Shown here piece by piece: positions 23,211 to 34,743 of a stretch of 64,000 bases of DNA. Both the position numbers and the translations under genes were made by a program. Each line of letters opens with the position of its first letter. Position 1 is the stretch's first letter. The notes under the pieces are model-generated. The model did no database searches. It was given only the letters and a program-made list of their open reading frames with translations, and was not told the DNA's origin. Source of the stretch: Coptis chinensis (lineage: Eukaryota > Streptophyta > Magnoliopsida > Ranunculales > Ranunculaceae); the NCBI GenBank assembly GCA_015680905.1, contig CM027377.1, forward strand, positions 36,728,501-36,792,500, read 5' to 3'.

Positions 23211-24286
23211 TGGAAGTTTGAATACGGTTTGAGGTTTGTAGAAGGTAGGGGGAAGCAATGAGGGACACCTCACTAAAAAGAACGATGGTGGTGGTGGTGT
23301 GGTAACGCGGCAGCACCGATTTTTTTTTTTTTTATTTTGATTTTCCGGTGGTTTTTGTTGATGTAAATTTGTGGAGGTTGTGGGGCGGCGCGGTTGGAGT
23401 AGATTTGGGTTGGGTCTTGGATTGTGGGCGTGGGTTAATTAGGTTTTGTTTTTAATTTACTTTTTTGGTCGGGTTTGAAGCTTTGTTAATGGCGGTTTGT
23501 GGAAAAAAACGATGAACTGATGGTGAAGGTAAGGGCGCGGGTGCGCTGTCGGTGGGCGCGGGTTGGGCCCAAGCCCAAATCGAAATTTGTGAATTTTTTG
23601 ATTTTTTCGCGAAACTTCAAATCAAAATTGCCGCTTCGTTACCGGTCCGATTTTTACGAATGAGATATGGAAATGATCAGAAGAGAATTTCAAATCCAAT
23701 GATCCATAAAACACTCTATTTCGACAGTGGATGACATGTAAGATAGTGGAAAACGCCTCGAAGTGCGTGCCTGACGTACGTTATGCGAACGACTGATCTC
23801 TAAATTCAAGATTATGTCAACCCGGATCGTAATACAATTAAACGGCCTAAGCAACTGTAATGGGACATAAACATTCTAGGACGAAAACACGAACACCCCA
23901 TCCCCAAACAAATTTTTTACAACAAAGCTTAGAAAATTTGTTTTTAGCAGTGGGTCTTTTAAAGTCAGATTCCCGAGACTTCCTAGATTACTATGTTTAT
24001 TCTTTAATATATATATATATATATATTTTAAAAGAAAAACAATAAACAAGAAACAAGAAACATAATTCACCCCATAGAGAAACATGACTAAAAAAATCCG
24101 AAAAACATGCAAGAGTGGAAAATGTGAATTATGTCAAACGTGGACTTAGGATCCAAAGATTTACAGCCACACACTCCATAGGGAGGGCCCGTTACCTTAA
24201 TGGTGCGCCACCAATATATGGAAATGAAAGGAAATGCACCAAACACAAAAGTTGAGTCGTTTATAGTCAGATACTCGAGACTTTAT
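23211..24286 (-). other. Leader between gag-pro and TP1 in element B
   Basis: Non-coding. In sense order: a first copy of the motif agtctcgagtatctgact (24282-24262), the conserved box with agtgtgtggctgtaaa and ggatcctaagtccac (24200-24140), a (TA)n run at 24007-24026, a second motif copy agtctcgggaatctgacttt (23980-23961), a polypurine-like tract (23909-23893), and a GC-rich box with gggcgcgg words (about 23530-23570) before TP1. Confidence 0.5.
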
Positions 24287-27200
24287 CTAAACATATGTAT
24301 GAACATGCAGTTTATCATATATCAACAACCAAAATAGTTGTAGATCATTCCATAAATAAATATCACAGAAAACATATCCAAACACAATCAAGCACCAAGA
24401 TTTCCTATGACGCAACCTAGTGAATTGAAAGCGAAGTCGGATAACCCTATTACGTAACCTAGCATGTACCTTCTTTTTCATTTTTGAACGAGTGGGTGTT
24501 CTAGTAAATAAGTGTGAAAAAGTGAATGGTTGTGGAGAATATGGTGGATATGGATAAGTTGTAGAAGGACAGCATGTAAACAATGAGGATGTGGTTTTAG
24601 CACAAAACTCATTCATGGTGTGTGTAGGGACTGTTTCAAGTCTGAAAATGAAGGTGTCAAACGCTTTTGTCTTCTGAAGTATTTGTTTACTAGGTGGATT
24701 TAAAAACTTATGAAGCACAGAAGAAACAAAAGGATCGAGTGCAAACTCGAGATTCCTTTGAAAGGGTGAAAGGAGGGAAGTCGAGGTGGATGTTATGGAA
24801 AGTAGTTCTTGATAGGGTGAATTATCACCTGCTCTAAGAAACTCATCGAATTGCTCATCTAGATTGGTCATATCCTCGTTACTATGATAGTCCTCTACAT
24901 CTTTGAGAAAGTCATCTATCTCATCCTCATCCGTAATATGTGTATCGACTAGTGTAGGGATGGAAATGTTGAGTCCTGAACTTCCAAATGAAAGAAATTT
25001 GGGCATATGATTATCGGGAACGCGTGTTGTTGAAATAATCTCGAAAGCAAAGCTCGATCATGCTAACCTCTCCATCCATGTATCGAATAGGGTAACTGCG
25101 GTTCTTTGTTTTAAAACATTGACTTCAACAGCAAGATGGCCAAAAGACATGGACATTGAACCATCGCGCAATTAATGAGCGCATTGGCAATTGCCGGAAA
25201 AGGACGCCCTAAGATGATCGGGACAGAGTCGCTAACGACTTCGTATCGAGGATGACAAAATCAGCCGATAGTAAAAATCCTGAACTTTTACCGAACATTT
25301 TCGACCACACCCTTAGGATACTTAATAGACCGATCGCTTAATTGCAACGCCATTTTAGTGGGTTGCATCTCGCTAGACCTATTTGTATATACAAATAAAA
25401 TGGGAGTAAGTTAACACTAGCCCCCAAGTCTAATAACGCGGTCGTCGTATAAGAATCTCCTAAGGTGCATTGTACAGTAAGACGACCATGGTCCTTGTAC
25501 TTAACAATTCCATTATGTTCAGATAGAGTTGAGAATTGTTCTGTTAAAAAGGTGTCTTTTGGTATATTGGTCTTATGCCTAGTAGTACACAATTTCTTAA
25601 GAAACTTAGCATGGTGTGGTAGCTTTTTAATAGCTTCGAGGAAGGGAAGGTTTATAGTTAGATTCTTGAAAACGTCCCTAATCTCCTCATAATTTGTATC
25701 CCTAGTTAACACAGCTAATTTTTGTGGAAACGGTGGTTTCTGTCTATATTTAGCAATAGTGTCACCTGGATGTTTAACCGTGGCTTTCAGTTTCTTAGGT
25801 TGTGTTGTAAGTGGTACCTCTACAATGGTAGGCTCTTCAGTTTCTATTTCGGTATCTAGTAAAATAGCAGGTGTAGGGGCTACTGGTGGGGTAACTATAG
25901 GCATAGTTACTTTGTTATCAACCACTCTGCGAGAGTGGTGATGGCCTTTAGCTCACCTACATTTTCATATTCATTACTAGTATTATCGGTTACCTCAAAG
26001 GCTGTATTTGTTGTTTTAGGATTAGGTATTTCGTGACTGAAACACACCTTTGGGTTGGGCTTTATCTTGAGCCAACTGTTGGGTTAAATTATTAACGGAT
26101 TGTAGAAGCCGTTGGTTAGATTGAGCCATGGTTTGGAAAAGTTTTGGCTTACTTATATGAAGGTGTCAAGACGATCCGGTTGTGTGGGTGTAGTAGTCAC
26201 GGGTGGTGTGGATTTGAACTATTTCACGTGAATTATTTATGGGTGGATTTTGATAGTTATTATTTACCTAAACGATACCTCTATTAGCATTATAATTATT
26301 ATAACTACCTTGACCTTGTGCTTGACCTTGTCGAGGTTGCACTTGGTTGTTATAATTATTAAAATTACCCCGACCGCCCTTGTCGTGGTGGAGCTTGGTT
26401 AAAACTTTGTGTTGGCCTAACATATTGATTATTATACCCCGGAGGTGTGGCGTGTTGGTTATTTCTCCAACCGGTTGGGATTTTGTCTCAAGGGGCGTTA
26501 GGTTCACTATTAATGGAACAAGCCCTGTTCATAGGCTATAGGACGCTGGGAGTCGGGATGCTCGTGGCTCCAAATGAAAACTACATGGATTTGAATTTAC
26601 ATTCATGATGGGGATAGGCTTTTGTTGAACAGAAATGGCCTCTACCTTTTTAGTGAGTGATTCGATTAGAGTTTTAAGCTCGGGATCATGTTTAATTTCA
26701 AACATACCGGCGGCCTTAACTGTATTTGATGAACTAGCGGAGCGGTGGATATCATCACAACCCCCCAGTTGTTATTTCGCTTAATTTGATCCTCTAAAAA
26801 TTTATAAGCCTCCGAGGCTCCTTTGCTTAAGAAACTACCCCCATTCATTATGTCTAGGAATTCTTTATGGTGGTGTAGAAGTCCTTTGAAAAAGGCATGA
26901 ACTAACATGTCTTTCACTAAGTTATGATGTGGATACTCTATAAGGAGATCGGTGAAACGATTCCAAGCCTCTGAAAATATTTCATGAGGATTTTGTCGAA
27001 AGAAATGAATCTTGGAAAGCATCTCATCCGTCTTTAGGGGTGGGTAAAATGTTCCATAAACAAACTAAACAAGTTTAGCCCACGAGTCCACGTAATTAGG
27101 CGCCCGGCAGCTTAACCAAGACGCCTTTATCGGGCTAAGGTGAAAGGGAATACCCTTAGTTTAATTTGTTCCCCACCAACCGTAGGATGGTGGAATGTTA

Positions 27201-27516
27201 TTAGGACATGTTCAATCCTACGCATGTGCTGATAAGGTTTTTCATGGTCTAATCCATGAAAAACGGGTAACAAATTAAAATATTTGGGGATTCGAAATCC
27301 CCCACCGGGTCCGCTAGAACGATGCAAGATTTGGGGCTATCGCTCAAGGCTTTGTAGAAGTCAGAGAGAGGAGTCTCTTCTTCGTCAGGCATTGTGTCAG
27401 GTGATGTGTGTGAAATAGTAGCTAGGGGTGTAGTGGGTGGTATACTAGATAGACTTGTTTGTTGGCGTTGTTGGGTAATTACGTTCGGTGTTTTGTTTGG
27501 CGGACCTTAATCTCAT
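24287..27516 (-). pseudogene. Element B gag-protease-linker
   Basis: Starts ATGAGATTAAGGTCC (MRLRS, the N-terminus shared by A, D and E gag) at 27516. Gag segments: FNLLPVFHGLDHEKPYQHMR (27270-27210), MLSKIHFFRQNPHEIFSEAW, AFFKGLLHHHKEFLDIMNGG. The basic Gln/Asn/Gly-rich nucleocapsid region is near 26500-26270. Protease CTLGDSYTTTALLDLGASVN is at about 25475-25415. The C-terminal linker (25006-24287) has an acidic start (DEDEIDDFLKDVEDYHSNED), then LSPFQRNLEFALDPFVSSVL and the NEFCAKTTSS and WCLIVFG blocks conserved with A. No reverse transcriptase. Several frameshifts (27480-27330, 26760, 26260, 25935, 25340) mean it is probably not functional. Conservation of the linker between A and B argues that it was once a real protein part. 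Confidence 0.8.
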
Positions 27517-27973
27517 ACAAGGCTAAAACCAAACTTAGCTAAAGACGCCAACACTCCAAACAATTCGATATACTAGTATAAACCTCTAACAGAGATCGCG
27601 AGGTGTGGAAGAAAGGAATACCTGATTGCGTCCTTGCTTCGCTTATGAATAACGTCTTGTTTACGCATGTTCAGTGTATATAACAAGTTAGAATACTGAA
27701 AAACTTGAAAAATCAAAGTTCGAGTCAAAACTGTAGAATTTCGGAAAAATTAGCAAAGCGGCACGCGCTCTCATAGAATTGGTCGCTACTTTGTGTTCCA
27801 AGCTATAGTAGCAGTGCGCCTCCTTATAGGCTTGATCGGCCAAGTGTAATTTTGTCGCGGAATTTTTCAACGATGAAACGGAAAACCACAGTATGAATCA
27901 AACAAGGGTGGGTGGGTGAAATGGAACTTTAAGAAAAGTACTTACACTATGAAAACAATGCGAATGTGAAACT
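27517..27973 (-). other. Element B 5' leader
   Basis: About 460 bp of untranslated leader between the primer site and gag. No ORF of note; the 27688-27870 frame has no recognisable domain. Confidence 0.5.
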
Positions 27974-27974
27974 A

Positions 27975-27991
27975 AGATGGCAGCGGCGCCA
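27975..27991 (-). other. Primer-binding site of element B
   Basis: The minus strand reads TGGCGCCGCTGCCATCT two bases after the LTR. It is complementary to the 3' end of plant tRNA-Asp (which ends GGCAACGGCGCCA) with one mismatch in the first 13 positions. tRNA-Asp priming is typical of Athila elements. Confidence 0.75.
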
Positions 27992-27993
27992 TT

Positions 27994-29527
27994 TGATAAA
28001 ACATAAAATTGCTTAGTTTACCTACGAAATGAATGATGAACTCAAAACGTAAGTAAACTAAAACTATCTTAAGAGCCTATATGTTTATCAAAGATTCTAC
28101 TCTCAATCCTATGAGATATAGTGGAGTAGGAAGTTCGTTCCACTCCTAGTCCTTCTGCATGTTAATGTTCTCTACGTATAAGTACTCTTAACTCTAAAGT
28201 CTAATGAGAGATTTACGAAGTGGCAACTAGACTACGATACAACTACCCACAAGATGCAACTAGTCGACTATTAGAACAACTATGGGAATGCTACGTTGAT
28301 TCTATGATAAGGAGTTAGAGGGGGATTGATTCCACCTTAACTTCGACGTAATCCTACTAACGAATTTAATCGTCAGAATCCGAATTGAACTGCTTCGCAG
28401 AACAATATGGTTATTCCTAATCCCTAATTACACATGGCATTCCTACCAATTCATAACTAGCATGTGAACGATTAAACCCATTCTCATGGTGAACTAATCA
28501 CTTCTAGAGTGGAAAGGAAATTGCGACGACTCTACGATAATCGGAATCAAGCTTTCATCAAGGCTTCTCAACCCCCTCTAATGGAGGTTTAGCCGAGAAT
28601 CATTACGCAATCATTTCCGATTAAATTAAAACTAAACATAATATAAAGAATTGAAATTTACTAATCTAAATTAAACAATAATTAAAATCTAATTAATAAC
28701 TAAGAATTGAATAACAAGTAATAAATGAAATCAGATCTAACACAAATGTAAATGACAAGAATCGAAATTAACAAACTAGCTATTTTATTAATCAATCTAA
28801 TTAAGAATAATGATTCTAGAGTTTAATTTAAAACAAGAATTAGATTTGAAACTAAACTTAACATAAAGAATTAAATATAGATCTAGAAGTTATTCTAATG
28901 GCTACTTTCTATTCTAAGCTACCTTTATTTTCTAACCTAATTCTCTACCCTTATCTATCTACCATTAAGTGAAGCTTTGGTTTTTATACATTCAGATCCA
29001 AAAATCGTGCATGGGCTTGGAGCCATATTTTGGGCCAGAGAATCAGGCCCAAAACCCAATTCTTTCAGTCCAAAAAGGCCTCTTCAGCTATAGTTGGCTT
29101 CAACAGACTTTTCGTCCACTTCTGCTCCTCTGATTGGGTCAAAGCTTGGACCATTGGAAATCTCTTTCCGAGCCGGTCGTTTTGACATAAGGTAGGCCCC
29201 ATTCCGAGGTCTGAGTCCAAAGATACGACGCCGGAAGTTCTCGCTACGACCGTGATGATTACACTGCAAGGCGTCGACTTTTTAGCTTTTGACCGGGCTT
29301 TAGAAAGGCTGGTCTTCTTGAATCTTGGCCTTTAATCACGGAACTCCTTAGTAACCGACCTTTGCTCCTTTATCTCGCTAAAGTGGCACATTTCTGCACA
29401 TAATGGACTTTGAAGCCTGAAATGCATAAAAACACGTAATCAGTGTTAACTCTTAATTATTACTCACATAATTGGTCTAATAGTATGACTGTTACAGGGT
29501 TAAAACTACAGTTTTGGGTTCTTATCA
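27994..29527 (-). repeat. Element B 5' LTR
   Basis: 1534 bp, the same length as the 3' LTR, with the same ends (tgataaaac ... gggttcttatca). TATA-like word on the minus strand near 28980-28988. Confidence 0.9.
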
Positions 29528-29532
29528 AATAC

Positions 29533-29901
29533 CCTTTGTTTAATTTGTTCAGCACCAATCGTAGGATGGTGAAATATAGTAAGGACTTGGTCAATCCTAC
29601 GCATGTGCTGATAAGGCTTTTCATAGTCTAACCCATGAAAAATGGGTAACAAATTAAATATATTCGGGGGAATTCGGAAATCCCCCACTAGGTCTGATAG
29701 AACGATGCAAGATTTAGGGCTATCGTTCAAGGCTCTGTAAAAGTCAAAGAGAGGAGACTCTCTTTCTTCAGCCATTGCTTCAGGTGGTATGTGTGGTATA
29801 TTAGTTAGAGATGTAGTGAGTGGTATACTAGAAAGACGTATTTGTTGTCGTTGTCGGTTAATTACGTTAGGCGTTTTTCTTCGGCCTGACGTTAATCTCA
29901 T
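29533..29901 (-). pseudogene. Element A gag, N-terminal part
   Basis: Starts MRLTSGRRKTPNV at 29901 and runs through SPLFDFYRALNDSPKSCIVL, FNLLPIFHGLDYEKPYQHMR and EQIKQRVF up to the insertion of element B. This is the N-terminal gag domain shared with D and E. It is cut from the rest (14051-16969) by element B; the two halves are in frame once B and one aatac copy are removed, so the gene was still open here when B arrived. Confidence 0.85.
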
Positions 29902-30530
29902 GCAAGGCTAAGACCAATCTTAATGAAACACAATAACACTCCAAACAATCCTGATATGCTAGTATGAACCTCTAACAAAAGATGCGAGGTGTTGAAGAAA
30001 AGAGTACCTGAAAGCCTCCTTGCTTCGCTTATGAATAGCGTCTTGTTTATGCGTGCTCAGTGTATATAACAAGTTAGAACACTGAAAATCTTGAAGAAAT
30101 GGAAGTTTGAATCAAACCTGTGGAAATCGGGTAGTTTCAGCAGAGGGCGCGGTCGCGCTCAGAATAGGCCTAAGCTAGGCGCAAGTCGCTACTCAGTCAA
30201 GCCGGGATTTCCAGCGGGGGCAGTCGCCTCAAGTTAGCCTTGGGGCCGGTGCAGGTCACGCTCAGGGCTTGAAGTGGAATTCTAGGCGTGGGCGGTCGTC
30301 GCTCAAGTTAGCCTTGGTAGGGGCGTCGCTTCGGGCTTGAAGTGGAATTCCGGGCATGTGGGTGCGAGTGCTCCAATTTGGCTTGCCTGTATGGTGGTCG
30401 CTCCTAGTAATTTTTCTAGGAAAATTTCAGTGCTGAAACGGACAACCACAGTGATAATCAAACAAGGGTGGGTGGGTTATGGAACTTTGAAAAACTATCA
30501 ATTCTAAAGAAAACAATGCTACAGAGTACT
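29902..30530 (-). other. Element A 5' leader with GC-rich minisatellite
   Basis: Untranslated leader. Between 30140 and 30410 it contains two to three imperfect copies of a roughly 80-bp GC-rich unit (ctcaagttagccttgg ... gggcttgaagtggaattc), unlike the AT-rich surroundings. One stretch (30249-30267) recurs at 11441-11459 upstream of TP2. Confidence 0.6.
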
Positions 30531-30548
30531 AAGATGGCAGTAACGCCA
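30531..30548 (-). other. Primer-binding site of element A, degenerate
   Basis: The minus strand reads TGGCGTTACTGCCATCTT two bases after the 5' LTR. It is a mutated form of the tRNA-Asp type site seen in B (TGGCGCCGCTGCCATCTT). Confidence 0.6.
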
Positions 30549-30706
30549 TTTGATAACTCATAAAAAGATAGTTTTACTCACAAATAAAGCGATGAACTCT
30601 AAACGAAAGTAAAACTATAAACTGTTGCTTATACTAGACTTATCAAAGATATTTGTTTTCTACTCTCGAATCTATTGACGTAGAGTTGGAATAGAAGATT
30701 CGTTCC

Positions 30707-31822
30707 TGATATACGTAAAATTGAATAATTTACCTACGAAATGAACGATGAAACTCAAAACGCAAGTGAAACTAAACTTAATTACGTGTTGCTATCAAAG
30801 ATTTCTATACTCTCAATTCTATCGAAATAGAGTGGAGTAAAAAGTTTGTTCCATTCTTAGTTTTTTAGCATTCAAGTTTCCTAGATTGACTAATCTATTC
30901 AAAGTCTAATGAAAGCAATGGTGGGAATTATACTACGATGTGAATTAAAACTAGACGTAATATAAAGATTATAACTTTATTAAATTTAACTAACAATAAT
31001 TGAATTCTAAATTAATAACTAAGAATTGAATAACAACAACTGAATTTAGATCTAACAATTTTAAATGATAAAATCGAAATAAACAAGAAATAACTATTTT
31101 ATTTATCTAATCAGTGAAGAACTATGGTTCAAAGAATTAATCTAAAACAATGTATGAAACTAATTAATTTAACTAATTCAATTCAAAAACTAGATCTACA
31201 AGCTATTTTAATGGCTACTTTTCTATCTAAGCTATCTAACTATATCTTTCTTAAGAGCTAAGTCTTGTTTTATGTAAAGGAGGAGACCAGATCCACAATT
31301 TTGTGCATGGGCTGAGGAGCCATGTTTTGGGCCGGAAAATTGAGCCCAATGCCTAATTTCTTCAGTCCACAGAGCCCGTTTCAGCTGGCTTTGACTTCAG
31401 CAGACTTTTCGTCTACTTCTGGTCCTCTGATTGGGTCAAAACTTGGACCATTGGAAAGCTCTTTCCGAGCCGGTCGTTTTGATGTAAGGTAGGCTCAAAT
31501 CCAAAGCTTGAGTTCAAAGATATGGTCTTCGGAAGTTCTTCTGACTTGTGCACTATTTCTGCCCTTGTTGACTTTTCAGCTTTTGACCGGGCTTCATAAA
31601 GGCTTTGTCTCCTTGAACCTTGGCCTTTATCATATAACTTCTTAGCAACCAACTCTTTGCTCCTTTATATTGCCAAAGTGGCACATTTCTGCACATAATT
31701 GAGTTATATGCCTAAAATATATAAAAGCACATAATTAGCATTAACTCTTATTTATTACTCGCATAATTGGTCTAAAAGTAGTATTATTAAGGAGTTAAAA
31801 CTACAGTTTTGGGCTCTTATCA
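30707..31822 (-). mobile_element. Solo LTR C inside the element A 5' LTR
   Basis: 1116 bp, tgatatacgtaaaattg to gggctcttatca, flanked by gttcc at 30702-30706 and 31823-31827. It is related to the LTRs of A and B but lacks about 400 bp in the middle (jump from ctacgatgtgaatt to aaaactagacgtaa near 30945). No internal region is present, so it is a recombined remnant that had inserted into a relative's LTR. Confidence 0.85.
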
Positions 31823-31972
31823 GTTCCACTCCTAGCTAGTCCTTTAGCATTCAAGTTTTCTATAATTGATAGTCTATCCAAGGTCAATGAGAGATTTACG
31901 AAGGGAATTTAATACTACGATGTGAATTCAAATAACAAGATACAAATAACGGAATGACAGAATACTAAGAGT

Positions 31973-32480
31973 CACTACAACAAATATGACATATGACATC
32001 ACTAATTTTAGATCACTTTTAGCGAAGTGATGTCATATGAAAACTATGACATCACTTTTCTCAGCATGTGATGTAATAATTAGAGTTAATGATTATTTAG
32101 TACCACGAACTTTTACATTTTTTTCTAAATGGTACCCAAACTTTGTTTCTCGCCTATTCATACCACGAAGTTTCAATTTATTTCAATTTAGTACATCAGT
32201 TAATTTTCGGTCCAATTTCACTAACGGTGTTAGCACTATTCACACAACACTATTTGCGTGAACAGTGTTTTTCACTATTCAAGTAAACCGTGTTTTTTCA
32301 AAAAATTCAAATTTTGAAAAAAAACAAAAAACACTATTCATGTGAATATTGTTGTCACTATTCATGTGAACATTTTTTTTTTTAAAAAAAATCTTTAATC
32401 AATCTTAAAAAGTAATTCTTTAATGAAAAATAATAAAAACACTATTTATGTGAATAGTGTTTTCACTATTCACATGAACA

Positions 32481-32513
<33 letters not shown>

Positions 32514-33340
32514 AATCTAATTTTTAAGATTGATTAAAGATTACACAAAAAAAACACACACACACTGTTTACGTGAATAGTGTTTTATTATTATTTTACA
32601 TTAAAAAATTATTTTTTAAGATTGATTAAAGATTACACAAAAAAAACACACACACACTGTTCACGTGAATAGTGTTTTATTATTATTTTTCATTAAAGAA
32701 TTAATTTTTATGATTGATTAAAAATTGTTTTAAAAAAACACTGTTCACATGAATAGTGCTGTGTGGATAGTGTTTTTTGTTTTTTTTTTTTTTCAAAATT
32801 TGAATTTTAAAAAAAACACTATTCACATAAATAGTGCTAACACCGTTAGTGAAATTGGACGGAGTTGGATAGAAAATTAATTGATGTACTAAATTGAAAC
32901 AAATTGAAACTTCATGGTACGAATAGGCGAGAAACAAAGTTCGGGTACCATTTAGAAAAAAAAACGAAAATTCGTGGTACTAAATAGTCATAAACTCTAA
33001 TAATTATCACAATCTTTTTTTAACATCACTTATTTGAAAGGCTGATGTAGTAGAGTTGTACAACATCATTTTAATAAGTGATGTCGTGATAGTGATATGG
33101 TAACACTTTTTTACGTCACTCGCCGTGTCACTTATAGAGTGATGTAATATATATGTATTCAACATCACTTTAAAGGTGTTGTCACTCACCGTGTCACTTA
33201 TAAAGTGATGTAATATCTATATATATATTCAACATCACTTTAAAAGTGACTTAGCTAAGTTTTCGAAATCTATATCCACTTTCAGAAATGTTATTATTAA
33301 CATACCTCATCTTAATTAAGTTAATTAGTTAGAAAAAAAC
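31973..33340 (+). repeat. CACTA left subterminal region (L)
   Basis: From the CACTACAACAA terminus inward, many direct and inverted copies of gtgatgt/acatcact, interrupted by the MITE at 32083-32997. Collinear, in reverse complement, with 39880-40424. Confidence 0.8.
32083..32997. mobile_element. Mutator-type MITE, copy 1
   Basis: 915-bp fold-back element. Long inverted ends (gagttaatgattatttagtaccacgaac and its complement, extending over more than 150 bp), flanked by the 9-bp duplication taataatta (32074-32082 and 32998-33006). A 9-bp duplication with long inverted ends fits the Mutator superfamily. The inverted CACTA end near 40310-40325 carries the unoccupied site once. The core has repeated gtgaatagtg/cactattcac words, T runs and a tandem segment at about 32545-32700. 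It codes for nothing. Confidence 0.8.
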
Positions 33341-33779
33341 AATGGAAAAAAATTAGGTTAAATAGAAATGAAACAGGTGTGCGGTTGGTTTGCGACACTA
33401 GCCCCCCTTAAACAAAAAATAGAAAATAAAAAACCTCTGGACTCTTTTTTTCACCAAAAATAGCCCAACCCAAAAACAAACCGAGAAAACTGGTTATGCT
33501 CTTCATCCGTCATCTGTTTCAATCCAACCTCTAACTTCAAACCGACCAATCGAGCCTTCTGTTGCAAAGCCTTCTTCCTTCAATTAAGCACAAAGATCTC
33601 ACCACCAAGGTTGTTCCAATCAAGCACTAACTCACTAAGCTCTAACCCATCTTTACCAAAACAGTAAGCAATTTGATGGAAACCATCACAAAGGTTGTTT
33701 CAAAAGCAATTCAATTCTAGTTGATAAGAATTTAATCGATGGAAGCAAAGAGAGTAAGCCTTCGTGGGAGCTACGAGAC

Positions 33780-34319
33780 ATTGGGCTGGCATGAAACCAC
33801 TTCATGAATTCGATTCAAATGCCTTGCACGATCTTTTGGATGAGATTCCTCAATGGATAAAAATTTGGATTATGATAGAGTGAGTATTGAAGTTAATGGA
33901 GATTCTTTTAATTTCTTGTTGTGCACTGACTGATATTTTGGACTTACGGTATTTTCTTTCCACACAGTGATTGATTTCCTTTTTGTGATATTTTTAGGTG
34001 GACTGGTGAATAAGTTTCTATCTAATATGTGGCCCTACCTCGATAAGGTGCTTTTAAGTTTAGATAATCAATTAATAAGTATATGCATAACTGTACCTCA
34101 TGCCTTGTACTGGAAACTGAGATAAGGATTACATCTTGTTTTGGTTGGTTATTCTTCCTCTCTTATTACTTGTTGTTCAATCTTGTTCTGTACAGGCTAT
34201 ATGTGGTATGATAAAGAGCACGGCAGAACCAATATTTGCAGATTACATTAGAAAGTACCAAATACAATATATTGAGTTTGAAAGCCTAACTCTGGGAACT
34301 CTTCCTCCGACAATCTATG
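33780..34319 (+). pseudogene. Captured synaptotagmin (SMP-domain) gene fragment
   Basis: Three exon-like pieces with intron borders kept. Exon 1 to 33879 (LHDLLDEIPQWIK, then DYDR one base out of frame, donor gtgagt); exon 2 33998-34047 (VDW, NKFLSNMWPYLDK, acceptor tttttag and donor gtgctt); exon 3 34196-34319 (AICGMIKSTAEPIFADYIRK then FESLTLGTLPPTIYG, acceptor gtacag, donor gtgagt). This is the start of the SMP lipid-transfer domain of plant synaptotagmins, proteins at ER-plasma membrane contact sites. One-base deletions in exons 1 and 2 and loss of the C2 domains make it non-functional. Genomic (not cDNA) capture is shown by the introns. Confidence 0.8.
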
Positions 34320-34584
34320 GTGAGTTTTCCTTCTTGTGGGACATATATATATTTACTAACATTGTGGGACATCTCCCTCGGGGCGGACTGGCCTTCCTCT
34401 TAGAACTCTAACAGTTGTATAGTTGCATACCAATTACTGAGGCACTGTATACCTGTTTCTCTGGGTAGTTTATTCTTCATAAACTAAATTGTTTCAAGTT
34501 GATTCTTGCCAAACAGATGAATGAACTAAATCCACTAAAAATTTCTACATCATGAAACTTTTTGTGTATAAAATAGATGTTATT

Positions 34585-34743
34585 GATTCCCCATTCTATA
34601 TTGTCCGAGAGTTGTTAGTCATGGTGTTTTATGCTTTAGGAGATGGGAAACAGCCTTTTCTGATTAGCTTGGGTGCTATCACTCTGAATGCCTTCCTGGA
34701 TTGGCTTTTTGTGTCCAGGTTCTGCCTTGGGGCACGAGGACCG
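34585..34743 (+). pseudogene. Captured MurJ/MVIN-like flippase exon
   Basis: Reads IVRELLVMVFYALGDGKQPF then ISLGAITLNAFLDWLFVSRF and CLGARGP up to a donor site ggtatga. The FYALGDG-QPF and LNA-LDW-FV patterns are those of the MurJ (MVIN) lipid II flippase family, which in plants has chloroplast-linked homologues. Only one exon-sized piece is present, so it is a gene fragment. Confidence 0.7.

Larger units (their letters stand above)
16970..29527 (-). mobile_element. Element B: intact-length pol-less Athila-like retrotransposon
   Basis: 12,558 bp with two 1534-bp LTRs (16970-18503 and 27994-29527) and the 5-bp duplication aatac at 16965-16969 and 29528-29532. Minus orientation: tRNA-Asp type primer site, gag-protease-linker, TP1, TP2, polypurine tract. 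There is no reverse transcriptase, RNase H or integrase. It sits in the gag gene of its sister element A, and removing it rejoins RVF to PFTLANKAAS in frame. Equal LTR lengths and strong similarity show it is one of the youngest insertions here. Confidence 0.9.
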
